This document shows positions 10,328-20,469 of a stretch of DNA of 64,000 nt, one piece after another. Origin of the DNA: Alteromonas sp. RKMC-009. Its GTDB lineage: Bacteria; Pseudomonadota; Gammaproteobacteria; Enterobacterales; Alteromonadaceae. The notes beneath the pieces are model-generated. The model was not told the DNA's origin. It did not search any database and worked only from the letters and a program-made list of their open reading frames with translations. The position numbers were made by a program, and so were the translations under genes. Each line of letters begins with the position of its first letter. Position 1 is the stretch's first letter. The stretch spans positions 2,666,001-2,730,000 of the forward strand of contig NZ_CP031010.1 of the NCBI RefSeq assembly GCF_003584565.2. The letters run 5' to 3'.

Positions 10328-11311
10328 ATGACTGATCCTTCACTAAGCCCGTATCTCAGTTGGTTGAACACTGTGTCCGGAACGCAATACACCAACGCAA
10401 TACTTATTCAGTCATTATGGAGTGGTTACGGCGCCTGTTTCAGAACGGTTAACAAAAATACGGGCAAACCTGTAGTGGTGAAATGTATCCGGCCCGCCAA
10501 CAGCACAACGCATCCCCGTGGCTGGCAATCAGATCACAGTCATCAGCGAAAACTCCGCTCATTTGAAGTTGAACATTATTTTTATCAGGAACTGGCTCCG
10601 CTTACGGGTTCAGCATGTAAAGTGCCTGACTATCTGGGCGGTATTGCTGAAGGCGATAACAGAATGATTATCATGGAGGACTTATCTGCCTGCGGATTCC
10701 CGCTGACAACACACTCACTGACGCTGTCGCAGGCAAAATGTGTATTACGCTGGCTGGGCGAATTCCACGGACGTTTTATGCATTGTTCTGATGAAAAGGT
10801 ATGGAAGGAAGGCACTTACTGGCATCTGGGAACAAGACAAAACGAATGGGCAGCCATGCCCGACTCTCCGTTAAAGTCTGCTGCCGTGCAGATTGACGTC
10901 GCCCTTAAAAATGCCCGTTTTTCTACCCTTCTTCACGGTGACGCAAAAGTAGCGAACTTCTGTTTTAATGAACAATTTGACGATTGTGCCGCAGTTGATT
11001 TCCAGTACTGTGGTCACGGGGCTGGTATCAAAGACGTAGTGTATTTCATGGGAAGTGCGCTGAGTGATGAGGATCAGAGAAACGGTAAAGAAACCTGTCT
11101 CCGGCATTATTTCTCAGCGTTAAAAGGTTCTCTTGCTAAACACTGTCCGCAAACGGATGCAGAAGCTGCGGAGGCAGAATGGCGGGGGCTCTATGATTTG
11201 GCAAATGCCGACTTCCACCGCTTTCTGGCAGGCTGGAGCCCTGAACACGTGAAAATTAACCGCGCGCTGCAAGACTCCACTGATAATGCACTGGCGGGAC
11301 TACAAAACTGA
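10328..11311 (+). CDS. phosphotransferase, ecdysteroid-kinase-like (EcKinase/CHK) family
   Basis: A 327-residue protein of the aminoglycoside-phosphotransferase fold. Kinase-like motifs are visible: PVVVKCIRP with the probable ATP-binding lysine, MIIMEDL in the hinge, the catalytic-loop motif LLHGDAKVANFCF and the metal-binding VDFQYCGHG. The last two are closest to the EcKinase/CHK group rather than to antibiotic kinases. I chose the ATG at 10328 because upstream frame codons overlap the rne terminator. The gene converges with the DUF2058 gene. The substrate is unknown, and the motifs do not support calling it a resistance gene. Confidence 0.78.
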   Translation: MTDPSLSPYLSWLNTVSGTQYTNAILIQSLWSGYGACFRTVNKNTGKPVVVKCIRPANSTTHPRGWQSDHSHQRKLRSFEVEHYFYQELAPLTGSACKVPDYLGGIAEGDNRMIIMEDLSACGFPLTTHSLTLSQAKCVLRWLGEFHGRFMHCSDEKVWKEGTYWHLGTRQNEWAAMPDSPLKSAAVQIDVALKNARFSTLLHGDAKVANFCFNEQFDDCAAVDFQYCGHGAGIKDVVYFMGSALSDEDQRNGKETCLRHYFSALKGSLAKHCPQTDAEAAEAEWRGLYDLANADFHRFLAGWSPEHVKINRALQDSTDNALAGLQN

Positions 11312-11343
11312 AGTCCTGCCGGCGCACTACTGAACCGGTAAAA

Positions 11344-11895
11344 TTACCAGGTCAGGTCGTCCGGGATCTCGTAATCGGCGTACCAGTCCTCTTCGTCTTC
11401 CTGTTGACCTTCGTTGTTGCTGGTATCCAGGTCGGCACGGTAAACCACTACAGATTCATCACGCTGAGCAATTTTATCAGCAACCGGTGACGGCACCAGT
11501 TCATACGCTCCGTCGAGAGCAACCACTGCCAGACGGCCTTTCGTCACCTGCTTATGTACAGTGGCTGAAACATACATGCGCTTAACCACATTATCGTGGG
11601 TAAAGTTCAGTAAAGTATCACCGTCCCGACTTTGTTTATTCACCGTAATAAGTTGCTTAATTTGCGCAGCAACAGAGCGCTTTTCACGCTCCTGTTGCTG
11701 TTCAGCATTTAACTGACGGTCCCGCTCTTTTTTCTCAGCAGCGGCCTGCTCAGCAGCGATTTTAGCAGCATCAGCTTCCACCTGCTGATTCTTATTCTTC
11801 AGCTTTTGCTTTTTGCGCTTTTCCGCCCGGGCATTCTTTGCCGAATTTTTATCGGCCAGACCTGCCTTTAACAGTTGATCCTGTAATGAAGCCAC
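11344..11895 (-). CDS. DUF2058 family protein (YaiL-like)
   Basis: A 183-residue protein of the DUF2058/YaiL family, described as nucleoprotein or polynucleotide-associated but without a settled function. It starts MASLQDQLLKAGLADKN, the family N-terminus, followed by a highly charged coiled-coil region (Lys/Glu/Gln/Ala rich, about residues 20-75), and a globular C-terminal half ending in an acidic tail with DEEDWYADYEIPDDLTW. The start codon is GTG (11893-11895). It begins eight bases after the topA stop and is probably cotranscribed with topA. Confidence 0.85.
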   Translation of the reverse strand: MASLQDQLLKAGLADKNSAKNARAEKRKKQKLKNKNQQVEADAAKIAAEQAAAEKKERDRQLNAEQQQEREKRSVAAQIKQLITVNKQSRDGDTLLNFTHDNVVKRMYVSATVHKQVTKGRLAVVALDGAYELVPSPVADKIAQRDESVVVYRADLDTSNNEGQQEDEEDWYADYEIPDDLTW

Positions 11896-11902
11896 CTGAC
11901 AC

Positions 11903-14536
11903 CTACTTCTTTTTCTTGTCCTGGGTTACCCATTTGCCATCCTGATACCAGGACGACCACCCTGTTGATTTACCGCTGTCATTTTCAGACATAACGTATT
12001 GCTGCTTAGTTTTTCTGCTGTAACGCACAATGGCCGGATTACCTTCCGGATCCTTTTGCGGCGCATCCGCCAGATAGTAAAACTTAGGCGAAATACGATC
12101 TCTGAAACGGGCCAGTTCCTCAACCTTTGGTGCACGGGTTTCCCTTGATTTAGGGAAATTATGTGCTGCGAGGAATATACCGGAGGCACCGTCACGCAAT
12201 ACAAAGTGCGCATCAGACTTCTCACAGGGCAATTCAGGTAAATCCACCGGATCTTCTTTTGGTGGCGCAGCTTCGCCGTTACGCAGCAGCTTACGGGTAT
12301 TCTTACATTCTTCGCTGGTGCAACCGAAGTATTTACCAAACCGGCCGTTCTTCAGCTCCATATCACTGCCGCACTTATCACATTCGATAACCGGGCCGTC
12401 GTAGCCTTTAATCTTAAATGTACCGGCTTCCACGTAAGTCCCCGGACAGGTCGGCGTGTTACCACACACATGCAGTTTACGCTTTTCATCTACCAGATAG
12501 CTGTCCATCGCCGTACCACATACGTCACAACGACGCTTAGCCCGCAAGGCCTCGGTTTCCAGCTCTTCTTCGTTATCGACTTTCACCACTTCGTCACCCG
12601 GTGTCAGGTTCATGGTGTTGGTGCAACGCTCTTTCGGAGGCAGGTTGTAGCCTGAGCATCCTAAGAATACACCGGTAGATGCGGTACGGACGTTCATTTC
12701 ACGGCCACACTTGTCGCATTCAATACCAGCCGGGACCGCCTGATTGGTGCGCATTCCACCTTCTTCAGCGTCCTTTTCTGCTTTCAGTAGCTTGGCGTAG
12801 AAATCGTTGTAGAAACTGTCGAGAACCTGCTTCCAGTTTTTCTTACCTTCTGCAATGTCATCGAGATGCTGTTCCATATTGGCAGTGAAATCGTAACTCA
12901 TCAGGTCATCGAAATTTTCCATCAGACGATCGTTAACAATTTCACCCATTTTCTCAGCATAGAAACGTTTATTTTCCAGCCGGACATAACCACGATCCTG
13001 AATCGTGGATATAATACTGGCATAAGTAGAAGGCCGGCCAATGCCACGTTTCTCAAGTTCTTTTACCAGTGAAGCTTCGTTAAAACGGGCCACCGGTTTA
13101 GTAAAGTGCTGCTTAGGATCCAGGGCCTGCAAATCAAGGGCTTCGCCCTGCTTCACGTCCGGCAGTAAGAGTTCTTCATCACCCTTCTTACGGATTTGTG
13201 GCTGTACCTTAGTCCAACCGTCAAATTTCAGTACCCGGCCCTTCGCCACCAGTTCGTAATCACCGGCAGTTACACGGATCGTAGTGGCATCATATTTCGC
13301 GTTTGTCATCTGACATGCAACAAACTGACGCCAGATCAGCTCATACAGGCGCTGTGCGTCTCTCTCCATCTCTTTCAGCGATGCAGCCTGCACATTTACA
13401 TTCGAAGGACGAATCGCTTCGTGGGCTTCCTGAGCGCCTTCTTTGCTACCGTAACGGATAGGTGAATCAGGCAGATACTTGCCACCAAAATTATCGTCGA
13501 TGTAAGCACGGCAATTATCCAGCGCTTCCTGACTCAGATTCGTTGAGTCTGTACGCATATAGGTAATGTGACCGGCTTCATACAATCGCTGAGCCAGCAT
13601 CATGGTTTTCTTAACACCAAAACCAAGACGGGTACTGGCCGCCTGCTGCAGAGTAGATGTAATAAACGGTGCTGACGGTTTACTTTGCGTGGGTTTAGAC
13701 TCACGGCTTTCAACCACGTATTGCGCTTTTTCCAGTTCGGCCAGCGCTGCATCGGTTTCTTTCTTATTAACCGGTTTAAACGCTTTATCGCGGTAACGGT
13801 TAACCAGCATACGCAGTTGCTGTTTCGCGCCCGATGTTACATCTGCATGTACGTCCCAGAATTCTTCCGGTACAAATGCCTTAATTTCCCGCTCACGCTC
13901 GACAACCAGACGCACGGCGACTGACTGCACACGACCGGCAGACAAACCCCGGGCAATTTTCTTCCACAACAGCGGTGACACCATGAAACCCACAACGCGG
14001 TCAAGGAAACGTCTTGCCTGCTGGGCATTCACGCGGTCAGTGTTAACCTCTCCGGGATGAGAGAAAGCTTCCTGAATGGCGTTTTTGGTGATTTCGTTAA
14101 ACACCACGCGCTGATAGGTTTTGTTCTTCTCGCCAAGCAATTCCCGCAGATGCCATGCAATGGCTTCCCCTTCGCGGTCCAAATCCGTTGCGAGATAGAC
14201 GGTGTCAGCGTCTTTTGCGAGCTTCTTCAGCTCATTGACAACTTTTTCTTTGCCCTGCAGCACCTGATAATGTGCTTTCCAGTCTGCTTCGGGGTCGACG
14301 CCCATGCGATCTACCAGTTTACGGTATTCATATTTGCGCAGATATTCTTCCCGCGCCTCATCGCTTAACGTTTTCAGTTCTTTTGCCGGTTTTTTGGGCT
14401 CAACATTGCCGACCGCCTTCGTAGGCAGGTCGCGCACGTGGCCAACAGAAGATTTTACGATAAAATTTTTACCGAGATATTTATTTATCGTTTTTGCTTT
14501 TGCTGGTGACTCGACAATAACCAGTGATTTTGCCAT
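11903..14536 (-). CDS. topA: DNA topoisomerase I
   Basis: TopA relaxes negative supercoils by nicking and rejoining one DNA strand. The 877-residue protein starts with the Toprim domain ([26 protein letters not shown] near 118) and has the active-site tyrosine in [13 protein letters not shown] near 325, followed by [11 protein letters not shown]. At least three C-terminal Cys4 zinc-ribbon units are visible ([27 protein letters not shown]), then a basic tail ending in lysines. It starts at an ATG, is divergent from astB, and leads a short operon with the DUF2058 gene. Confidence 0.97.
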   Translation of the reverse strand: MAKSLVIVESPAKAKTINKYLGKNFIVKSSVGHVRDLPTKAVGNVEPKKPAKELKTLSDEAREEYLRKYEYRKLVDRMGVDPEADWKAHYQVLQGKEKVVNELKKLAKDADTVYLATDLDREGEAIAWHLRELLGEKNKTYQRVVFNEITKNAIQEAFSHPGEVNTDRVNAQQARRFLDRVVGFMVSPLLWKKIARGLSAGRVQSVAVRLVVEREREIKAFVPEEFWDVHADVTSGAKQQLRMLVNRYRDKAFKPVNKKETDAALAELEKAQYVVESRESKPTQSKPSAPFITSTLQQAASTRLGFGVKKTMMLAQRLYEAGHITYMRTDSTNLSQEALDNCRAYIDDNFGGKYLPDSPIRYGSKEGAQEAHEAIRPSNVNVQAASLKEMERDAQRLYELIWRQFVACQMTNAKYDATTIRVTAGDYELVAKGRVLKFDGWTKVQPQIRKKGDEELLLPDVKQGEALDLQALDPKQHFTKPVARFNEASLVKELEKRGIGRPSTYASIISTIQDRGYVRLENKRFYAEKMGEIVNDRLMENFDDLMSYDFTANMEQHLDDIAEGKKNWKQVLDSFYNDFYAKLLKAEKDAEEGGMRTNQAVPAGIECDKCGREMNVRTASTGVFLGCSGYNLPPKERCTNTMNLTPGDEVVKVDNEEELETEALRAKRRCDVCGTAMDSYLVDEKRKLHVCGNTPTCPGTYVEAGTFKIKGYDGPVIECDKCGSDMELKNGRFGKYFGCTSEECKNTRKLLRNGEAAPPKEDPVDLPELPCEKSDAHFVLRDGASGIFLAAHNFPKSRETRAPKVEELARFRDRISPKFYYLADAPQKDPEGNPAIVRYSRKTKQQYVMSENDSGKSTGWSSWYQDGKWVTQDKKKK

Positions 14537-14889
14537 AAAAATTGATTAAACCTGTTCGTAATCAGAGATTTAGATCATCTCATTGAATAATAAAGGGTAT
14601 AAAGAAGTGATGGTGCACTACCCTTTCTTTTTTTAACATATATCTACAAAGTGAATGGAAAACAAGATCTTCTTAATAGTTATTCTGTCGCCTGCTTCAA
14701 ATACCGCCACAAAGCGTTCACTTTTTAATCACTCACGTTGGCAAGGCCATTAAAAACCGTATAATGCCGCCAATTCAGTGAGCAAAAAGACGGTTTATTT
14801 GCTGCCTTCCCCTGCTTTATTTGGGTTCTTACGCTAAATTCAAGCAACGGCCGGCAGTCATTCATGATCCATTTCCAAGAGGCAATTCC
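14537..14889. promoter_or_regulatory. topA/astB divergent intergenic region
   Basis: 353 bp without a recognisable gene between the divergent topA and astB starts. The part next to topA is AT-rich. It holds a terminator-like hairpin on the plus strand (listed separately). I looked for an ArgR operator before astB and found only weak AT-rich matches, not a convincing box. An AGAGG ribosome-binding site lies just before the astB ATG. Confidence 0.5.
14592..14634 (+). terminator. orphan terminator-like hairpin upstream of astB
   Basis: AAAGGGTA (14592-14599) pairs with TACCCTTT (14619-14626) across a 19-base loop and is followed by a C and a run of T. It reads as an intrinsic terminator on the plus strand, but no plus-strand gene precedes it, because topA runs the other way. 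It could end a small leader transcript or act as an attenuator for astB. It could also be chance in AT-rich DNA. Confidence 0.35.
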
Positions 14890-16230
14890 ATGCAGCAATT
14901 TGAAGTAAATTTTGACGGACTCGTTGGCCCTACCCATAACTATGCAGGGTTATCAACCGGAAACGTTGCATCTCAAAATAATGCCAATGCTGTCAGCAAT
15001 CCTAAAGAAGCAGCAAAACAAGGTCTGGCGAAGATGAAAGCGCTGGCTGACATGGGAATGAAACAAGGTGTTTTAGCGCCGCAGGAGCGTCCTGACATCG
15101 CCATGCTGAGACGTCTGGGCTTTTCCGGTTCAGATGCACAGGTGCTCGATAAAGCAGCAAAACAGGCGCCTCAGGTTTTTCTTGCCTGTTGCTCCGCCTC
15201 AAGCATGTGGACAGCCAATGCTGCAACGGTTTCACCCGGTGCTGACACGCTGGACGGCAGAATTCATTTTACCCCGGCTAACCTGACCAATAAGTTTCAC
15301 CGTTCCCTTGAACCGGCAGTTACCGGTGCGATTTTGCAGGCAACCTTTGATGATGACAAATACTTCGCTCACCATACGCACCTGCCCGATAACGAGCATT
15401 TCGGTGACGAAGGTGCGGCAAACCATACCAGGCTGTGTACTGAATACGGCAAAGCCGGTGTAGAACTGTTCGTTTACGGCCGGTATGCGTTTAACCACAG
15501 TAAACCTGCACCGGTACGTTACCCTGCCAGACAAACGTTTGAAGCCTCACAGGCTATTTCCCGTCTGCACGGTCTGAAAGAAGAAAAAGTGGTCTATATC
15601 CAGCAGAATCCGGACGTGATTGATCAGGGAGTTTTCCACAACGACGTGATTTCAGTAGGTAACCAGAACGTCCTTTTCTATCATGAGCAGGCCTTTTTGA
15701 ATACCGGCTCTGTACTGAAAGAAATTCGCCGCAAATTTGGTGACAGTCCGCTGCACTTCATTGAAGTACCTACCAGTGCTGTTTCAGTTATGGATGCGGT
15801 CAGTACCTATCTGTTTAATACTCAAATCATTACCCTGCCGCAGGGTCACATGGCAATTATTGCACCGGCGGAATGTCAGGAAAACCCGGCAGTTTCTGAT
15901 TATTTAAACACTCTCACAGCCATGGACACTCCGGTAAAAGAAGTAAAATACTTCGATGTTAAGCAGAGCATGCGAAACGGCGGTGGCCCGGCCTGTTTAC
16001 GGTTACGCGTAGCCATGAATGAGAAAGAATTAAAGGCCGCAAACCCGCATACGCTGATGAATGACATCCTGTTTGCCCGTCTGAATCAGTGGGTGGAAAA
16101 ACACTACCGTGACCGCCTGTCTGAGCAGGATTTACGGGACCCGCAGTTACTCACAGAAAGCCGTACCGCACTGGATGAACTGACACAAATCATGAAACTC
16201 GGTTCGGTCTACCCCTTCCAGCAGGTTTAA
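14890..16230 (+). CDS. astB: N-succinylarginine dihydrolase AstB
   Basis: AstB removes two ammonia molecules and CO2 from N2-succinylarginine to give succinylornithine, the second step of the arginine succinyltransferase (AST) pathway. The start at 14890, preceded by AGAGG, gives [20 protein letters not shown], the family N-terminus, and a 446-residue product of normal length. Catalytic-type motifs such as [12 protein letters not shown] and [15 protein letters not shown] are present, the latter carrying the nucleophilic cysteine. The other ast genes are not adjacent: the neighbours are topA and an unrelated lipoprotein gene. Confidence 0.95.
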   Translation: MQQFEVNFDGLVGPTHNYAGLSTGNVASQNNANAVSNPKEAAKQGLAKMKALADMGMKQGVLAPQERPDIAMLRRLGFSGSDAQVLDKAAKQAPQVFLACCSASSMWTANAATVSPGADTLDGRIHFTPANLTNKFHRSLEPAVTGAILQATFDDDKYFAHHTHLPDNEHFGDEGAANHTRLCTEYGKAGVELFVYGRYAFNHSKPAPVRYPARQTFEASQAISRLHGLKEEKVVYIQQNPDVIDQGVFHNDVISVGNQNVLFYHEQAFLNTGSVLKEIRRKFGDSPLHFIEVPTSAVSVMDAVSTYLFNTQIITLPQGHMAIIAPAECQENPAVSDYLNTLTAMDTPVKEVKYFDVKQSMRNGGGPACLRLRVAMNEKELKAANPHTLMNDILFARLNQWVEKHYRDRLSEQDLRDPQLLTESRTALDELTQIMKLGSVYPFQQV

Positions 16231-16255
16231 GTAACCTTCCGGACAGGCAGATATG

Positions 16256-16291
16256 AAAAAGCCGTCACTTCACTTCAGGTGACGGCTTTTT
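16256..16291. terminator. bidirectional terminator between astB and the Ig-repeat lipoprotein gene
   Basis: GCCGTCAC (16261-16268) pairs with GTGACGGC (16279-16286). Five A precede the stem and five T follow it, so it can end transcripts from both the plus-strand astB and the convergent minus-strand lipoprotein gene. Confidence 0.85.
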
Positions 16292-16300
16292 AGCACTAAA

Positions 16301-18943
16301 TTAATTTAAATCAGAGCAGTTTGTCCCTCTGCCAAATGGACTGTCTGATGGTTGTACTGATTCATTAGTCACATCATCAACAGCTATACCAAACTTATAC
16401 ACCATGCTGGCACTTGCTTCGCTACCCGTGGATTGTGCAAACACAGAGATTACAGATTCATAGAAACCTGCATATTCTCTTGGATATCTCAATTGCAGCG
16501 TCACTTGTCCGTTTTCATCGGTTTCATCTATCCCGTCCGCAAATGAAAGTGTTCCAACGATACCCGGAGTAAGAAATCCATCTTCGTTGATGTCTTCACC
16601 TTCAGAAAAGTCACGATTATCATCATTTTGAACAAAATCGGTTACATCAACTGTATCCAGAATACCATTCTCGTTAACGTCCTCAGTCCTGCACTCAACC
16701 GTATAGTCCTGAACTATATCTCCGCTTGAATTTATGTAGCCTATTACCCAGTTAGGTTCAACCCAGACCCAGTAGCCTTTGTAATATTGACCGCCTTCAC
16801 TGTATTTTACCGGAGTTGAAGAGGCTGTTACTTCTACGCCCTCAATCGGACGACCAACCGAGTCTGACACGAAGACTGCGAATTCTTTAAGGTATGACGT
16901 ATTATCTGGTGATTCGATAACGTTACCGGTTCCGATTGAAACGTCAAATGCACGATTTCCCACCGTCATAGTCACATCACCAGTGACCATCGGGCTTTCA
17001 TCAACTACAGTAGCAGTGATTACGACAGCATCTTCACTGGATACTGCAGAGGAAGTAAATACCGTTGATGCAATACCGTTACTGTCAGTAGTCGCCTGAG
17101 AAGGTGAAATTGAACCTGTACTGGTGTCATTAACATTAAAACTTACAACTCTGTTTTTTACCAGGTTTCCGGCGGGATCTCTGACAACCGCAGTAATAGT
17201 ACTGGTTTGACCATCCGGACCGACAATATCCGGTGTAGCATCTACGTTGATGCTGTGCGGATCGGTGGCAATAAACTCAATATCAACTGTCGCGCTCACC
17301 TCATTACCGTCACCGTCTACGCCGGTTGCAGTTACAGAAGATAAGCCGGCATTGGTTGACGCGATATCAAAAGACAACTCACCGTTAGCGTCGGTAGTAC
17401 CGCTTTCATCGCCCGGGCGAATATCACCACGGGATGCAGTAAAAGTTACTGTTCCGCCGGCAAAAGGGGCATTGTCTTTGTTCCAGCTCACTGTCAGTGT
17501 GGTGTAATTCGCTTCTTCATAGCTGTCATCCGGTGCAACAGCCACTTCTTCCGCAGGCACAGTGGTAAAGGAGAAGTCATCTTCCTGTACGGTGACTGTG
17601 AAACTGCCAATGGCATTTAACGCAGACGCTGTGACCGTGGACGAACCTGATACAGTACCGGTAAATTGGACGGTAGCCTGACCATTCGCGCCAGTTGTGA
17701 CAGATGACGCTGATAATTCGCCGGATGTTGCAGCCAGTTCGATAGCCTGATTAGGAATATTTGTGCCATCCGAGTCCTGAACCCGCAACGTCAGAGTGGT
17801 GGAATCATTAATAGTAATTGAGCGGGCACCGTTAATAGTGACCTCAGTGCCTGAAATCTCAATGTCAATGGTTTGAGTCAGGTCGCCGGCGGCGGCAGTC
17901 ACGGTGACAGTGCGGTTGGCAGCATTATTCTGGCTGGTCAGTCTGGCTGTTGCCGTACCGTTTTCCAGTGTCTGGCTGTCAACCTGCTGAATTTCTACAC
18001 CGGCTGAAGAGGGTGCAGAGAATGACACATCAACCCCTTCCATTAATACGCTCTGCGCATTTTTAACCAGTGCAATTAATTCAATGTCATCTGAACCGCT
18101 GGAAGCCAGTTGTACTGAAGTGGTGTACAACTCAAGAACAGCCGGAACTTCCGTGATCACAGAAGCGCCTTCAGAGGAAAAAGTGGTAGAAGCAGTAGTC
18201 CCGTCAGGTAATGTAGCGGTGACTTCACCGTCACCTGAGGCACTGCCAACGGCAAGACCAATAGTCGCCGCACCGGTATCATCAGTGCGGGCGGTAGCCG
18301 TGTCGTTTGAGAAAGTGGCAATATTTTCATCAGATAACGTGAAGTCAATCAGAGTATCGGTAAGAGGATTATCGAACTGATCGGTCACACTGACATTGAG
18401 GGTCAGTGCATTGTCTGATGCAAGATTACGGTCAGCCTCACCTGCCTGGTTTACCAGAGTCAGCGAAATTGTGTAGACCGCGTTTTCATCCGAACTGCTT
18501 CCGGACGAGGTAAATGTCGTTGTGCCTTCAGTACCATCAGGTAAAGTGGCTGTGATCTGACCATCACCGGCTGCTGTGCCAACGGTAAGATCAATAGTAG
18601 CGACACCGGCATCATCTGTACGCGCTGTACCGGTATCATTACCGAAAACAGCCAGTTCTTCATTAGATAATGTGAAGGTAATTAAGGTGTCTGCCAGCGG
18701 CGCCCCGTCATTGTCAGTCACTGTCGCGTTCAGTGTTAACGGGTTATCTGTCGCAAGATTACGGTCAGTCTCATCATTCTGGTTTACGAGAGCAAGAGAA
18801 ACCGTGTAAGTTGAGTCAGTGTCGCCAGAGTCTCCTGAGCCGCTACTGCTGTCGGATTCACGCTCTAACGAGCCGCCGCCTCCGCAGGCAAATAATAAGA
18901 ACAGCATACTGAACAGCGTCAGAGACTGGGAAAGTGTTTTCAT
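16301..18943 (-). CDS. large lipoprotein with tandem bacterial Ig-like (Big_1/invasin-type) domains
   Basis: An 880-residue predicted surface or outer-membrane lipoprotein. The N-terminus is a lipoprotein signal with the lipobox LFAC followed by GGGGS, then a Ser/Gly/Asp linker. Several Ig-like repeats of the invasin/intimin type follow, each with the DxxGxAxxxF/L pattern. The first two (about residues 45-150 and 157-262) are near copies sharing TDRNLA/ADRNLA, TARTDDAG/TARTDDTG and TATLPDGT, indicating a recent duplication. Near the C-terminus two calcium-loop-like segments occur (DVNENGILDTVD and DINEDGFLTPG). Probable role is adhesion or envelope display; the ligand is unknown. It has no gene partners in an operon. 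Confidence 0.82.
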   Translation of the reverse strand: MKTLSQSLTLFSMLFLLFACGGGGSLERESDSSSGSGDSGDTDSTYTVSLALVNQNDETDRNLATDNPLTLNATVTDNDGAPLADTLITFTLSNEELAVFGNDTGTARTDDAGVATIDLTVGTAAGDGQITATLPDGTEGTTTFTSSGSSSDENAVYTISLTLVNQAGEADRNLASDNALTLNVSVTDQFDNPLTDTLIDFTLSDENIATFSNDTATARTDDTGAATIGLAVGSASGDGEVTATLPDGTTASTTFSSEGASVITEVPAVLELYTTSVQLASSGSDDIELIALVKNAQSVLMEGVDVSFSAPSSAGVEIQQVDSQTLENGTATARLTSQNNAANRTVTVTAAAGDLTQTIDIEISGTEVTINGARSITINDSTTLTLRVQDSDGTNIPNQAIELAATSGELSASSVTTGANGQATVQFTGTVSGSSTVTASALNAIGSFTVTVQEDDFSFTTVPAEEVAVAPDDSYEEANYTTLTVSWNKDNAPFAGGTVTFTASRGDIRPGDESGTTDANGELSFDIASTNAGLSSVTATGVDGDGNEVSATVDIEFIATDPHSINVDATPDIVGPDGQTSTITAVVRDPAGNLVKNRVVSFNVNDTSTGSISPSQATTDSNGIASTVFTSSAVSSEDAVVITATVVDESPMVTGDVTMTVGNRAFDVSIGTGNVIESPDNTSYLKEFAVFVSDSVGRPIEGVEVTASSTPVKYSEGGQYYKGYWVWVEPNWVIGYINSSGDIVQDYTVECRTEDVNENGILDTVDVTDFVQNDDNRDFSEGEDINEDGFLTPGIVGTLSFADGIDETDENGQVTLQLRYPREYAGFYESVISVFAQSTGSEASASMVYKFGIAVDDVTNESVQPSDSPFGRGTNCSDLN

Positions 18944-19063
18944 AGTTGTCTTCCTGGACCTCTAGTAAATGACAATACTGAAATATTTTTCATTTCAATC
19001 TGATAAGATTCTGGCACACTAAAGCTATAACAAAATCAATAACATTGTTGTTAGGGAACCCAC

Positions 19064-20410
19064 ATGTCTCAATCTGCTAATAAGCTTAGCCTCACTGCCA
19101 GAATCTTTATCGGCATGGGCGCCGGAATCATTACCGGTTGGTTACTTCAGCTTCTTTTCGATAATAGCGGAGATTTTCGCTTTTCGATATTCGGCTTTGA
19201 ATTTTCCACGTATACCTTTTTGGTAGAAGGTATATTCTCCACAATCGGTGCTATCTTCATCGCCAGCCTGAAAATGTTGGTTGTCCCGCTAGTGTTTATC
19301 TCACTTGTCTGCGGTACGTGCAGTTTATCTGACCCCGGAAAACTGGGTCGTCTGGGCCTCAAATCCGTATCGTTATATATACTCACAACAGCTATCGCAA
19401 TTACACTGGCCATCAGTCTGGGATTAGTTGTCAGCCCCGGCAGTAACGTATTAATGCCTACAGATGCAAGCTATGTGGCTAAGGAAGCCCCCTCCTTCTC
19501 TCAGGTTATTATTAACATGTTCCCTACCAACCCCATCAAATCCATGGCGGAAGGAAACATGCTGCAAATTATTATCTTCGCCGTGTTGTTCGGTGTAGCC
19601 ATGGCGATGACCGGCGATGCTGGCAAACGCCTGGGCGCGGTATTTGAAGATTTAAATACGATTATCATGAAACTGGTTACCATTATCATGAATCTGGCGC
19701 CATACGGTGTGTTCGTATTAATGGCCAAACTGTTCAGCACCATCGGTGGTGATATGCTTGGAAGTCTCGCGAAATACTTTTTCCTCGTATTAGTCGTGCT
19801 TATTCTGCATGGTACGATTGTGTATTCAGTGCTTCTTAAAACCATGACCGGTCTGAGCCCGTTTACCATGATTAAGAAAATGCGCGACGCCGCCCTGTTT
19901 GCCTTCACCACATCCAGCAGCAGCGCCACCTTACCCGTGACCATAGAAACTGCACGTAACAAACTGGGCGTGGGCAAATCGGTTTCTTCTTTCACGCTTC
20001 CACTGGGTTCAACCATCAACATGGATGGTACTGCCATTATGCAGGGTGTAGCCACCGTGTTTATCGCACAGGTTTATGGTGTGGATCTGACACTTGGTGA
20101 TTACATTATGGTGGTCTTCACCGCCACGCTGGCTTCAGTAGGTACAGCAGGTGTGCCGGGCGTAGGCCTTATAATGCTTGCTATGGTACTGCAACAGGTG
20201 AATCTGCCTGTGGAAGGTATCGGTTTGATTATCGGTGTCGACCGTTTACTGGATATGACCCGTACTGCCGTTAACATCACCGGAGACTGTATGGTTTCCT
20301 GTGTGGTGGCAAAGAGTGAAGGTGAACTGGATGAAGCGGTTTACAATGACCCGGATGCCGGGATAAAAGAAGAAACGGTGGACTTCGAACACTTCGATAA
20401 AAATGCTTAA
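19064..20410 (+). CDS. dicarboxylate/amino acid:cation symporter (DAACS, GltP/SstT type)
   Basis: An inner-membrane secondary transporter of 448 residues, importing an acidic or neutral amino acid or a C4-dicarboxylate with Na+ or H+. Family motifs are clear: the serine-rich re-entrant loop TTSSSSATLPVT near residue 287 and GSTINMDGTAIMQG near 315, with about eight hydrophobic helices. It starts at an ATG 120 bp from the divergent lipoprotein gene and has its own terminator. The substrate cannot be fixed from sequence; glutamate/aspartate or serine/threonine are the usual choices. Confidence 0.9.
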   Translation: MSQSANKLSLTARIFIGMGAGIITGWLLQLLFDNSGDFRFSIFGFEFSTYTFLVEGIFSTIGAIFIASLKMLVVPLVFISLVCGTCSLSDPGKLGRLGLKSVSLYILTTAIAITLAISLGLVVSPGSNVLMPTDASYVAKEAPSFSQVIINMFPTNPIKSMAEGNMLQIIIFAVLFGVAMAMTGDAGKRLGAVFEDLNTIIMKLVTIIMNLAPYGVFVLMAKLFSTIGGDMLGSLAKYFFLVLVVLILHGTIVYSVLLKTMTGLSPFTMIKKMRDAALFAFTTSSSSATLPVTIETARNKLGVGKSVSSFTLPLGSTINMDGTAIMQGVATVFIAQVYGVDLTLGDYIMVVFTATLASVGTAGVPGVGLIMLAMVLQQVNLPVEGIGLIIGVDRLLDMTRTAVNITGDCMVSCVVAKSEGELDEAVYNDPDAGIKEETVDFEHFDKNA

Positions 20411-20413
20411 AAG

Positions 20414-20442
20414 AAAAAAGGTGGCCCCGGCCACCTTTTTTT
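20414..20442. terminator. bidirectional terminator between symporter gene and lolE
   Basis: GGTGGC (20420-20425) pairs with GCCACC (20430-20435), flanked by six A on the left and seven T on the right. It serves the symporter gene and, in the other direction, the convergent lolD-lolE operon. Confidence 0.85.
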
Positions 20443-20469
20443 ATACTCTCAGAACACACAACATTAATG

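Noticed and set aside
9831..10343. Minus-strand open frame of 170 codons at the rne 3' end
   Set aside because: Mirror of the Ala/Glu-rich C-terminal tail of RNase E, running through the rne terminator, with no recognisable domain.
10328..11311. Possible aminoglycoside-resistance kinase
   Set aside because: The fold is shared, but the motif details fit the EcKinase/CHK group and no resistance or mobile genes surround it.
14537..14889. ArgR operator before astB
   Set aside because: Only loose AT-rich matches were found; no pair of 18-bp boxes with the expected symmetry.
19501..20055. Minus-strand open frame of 184 codons inside the symporter gene
   Set aside because: It is the reverse strand of a hydrophobic membrane protein gene whose plus-strand motifs are clear.
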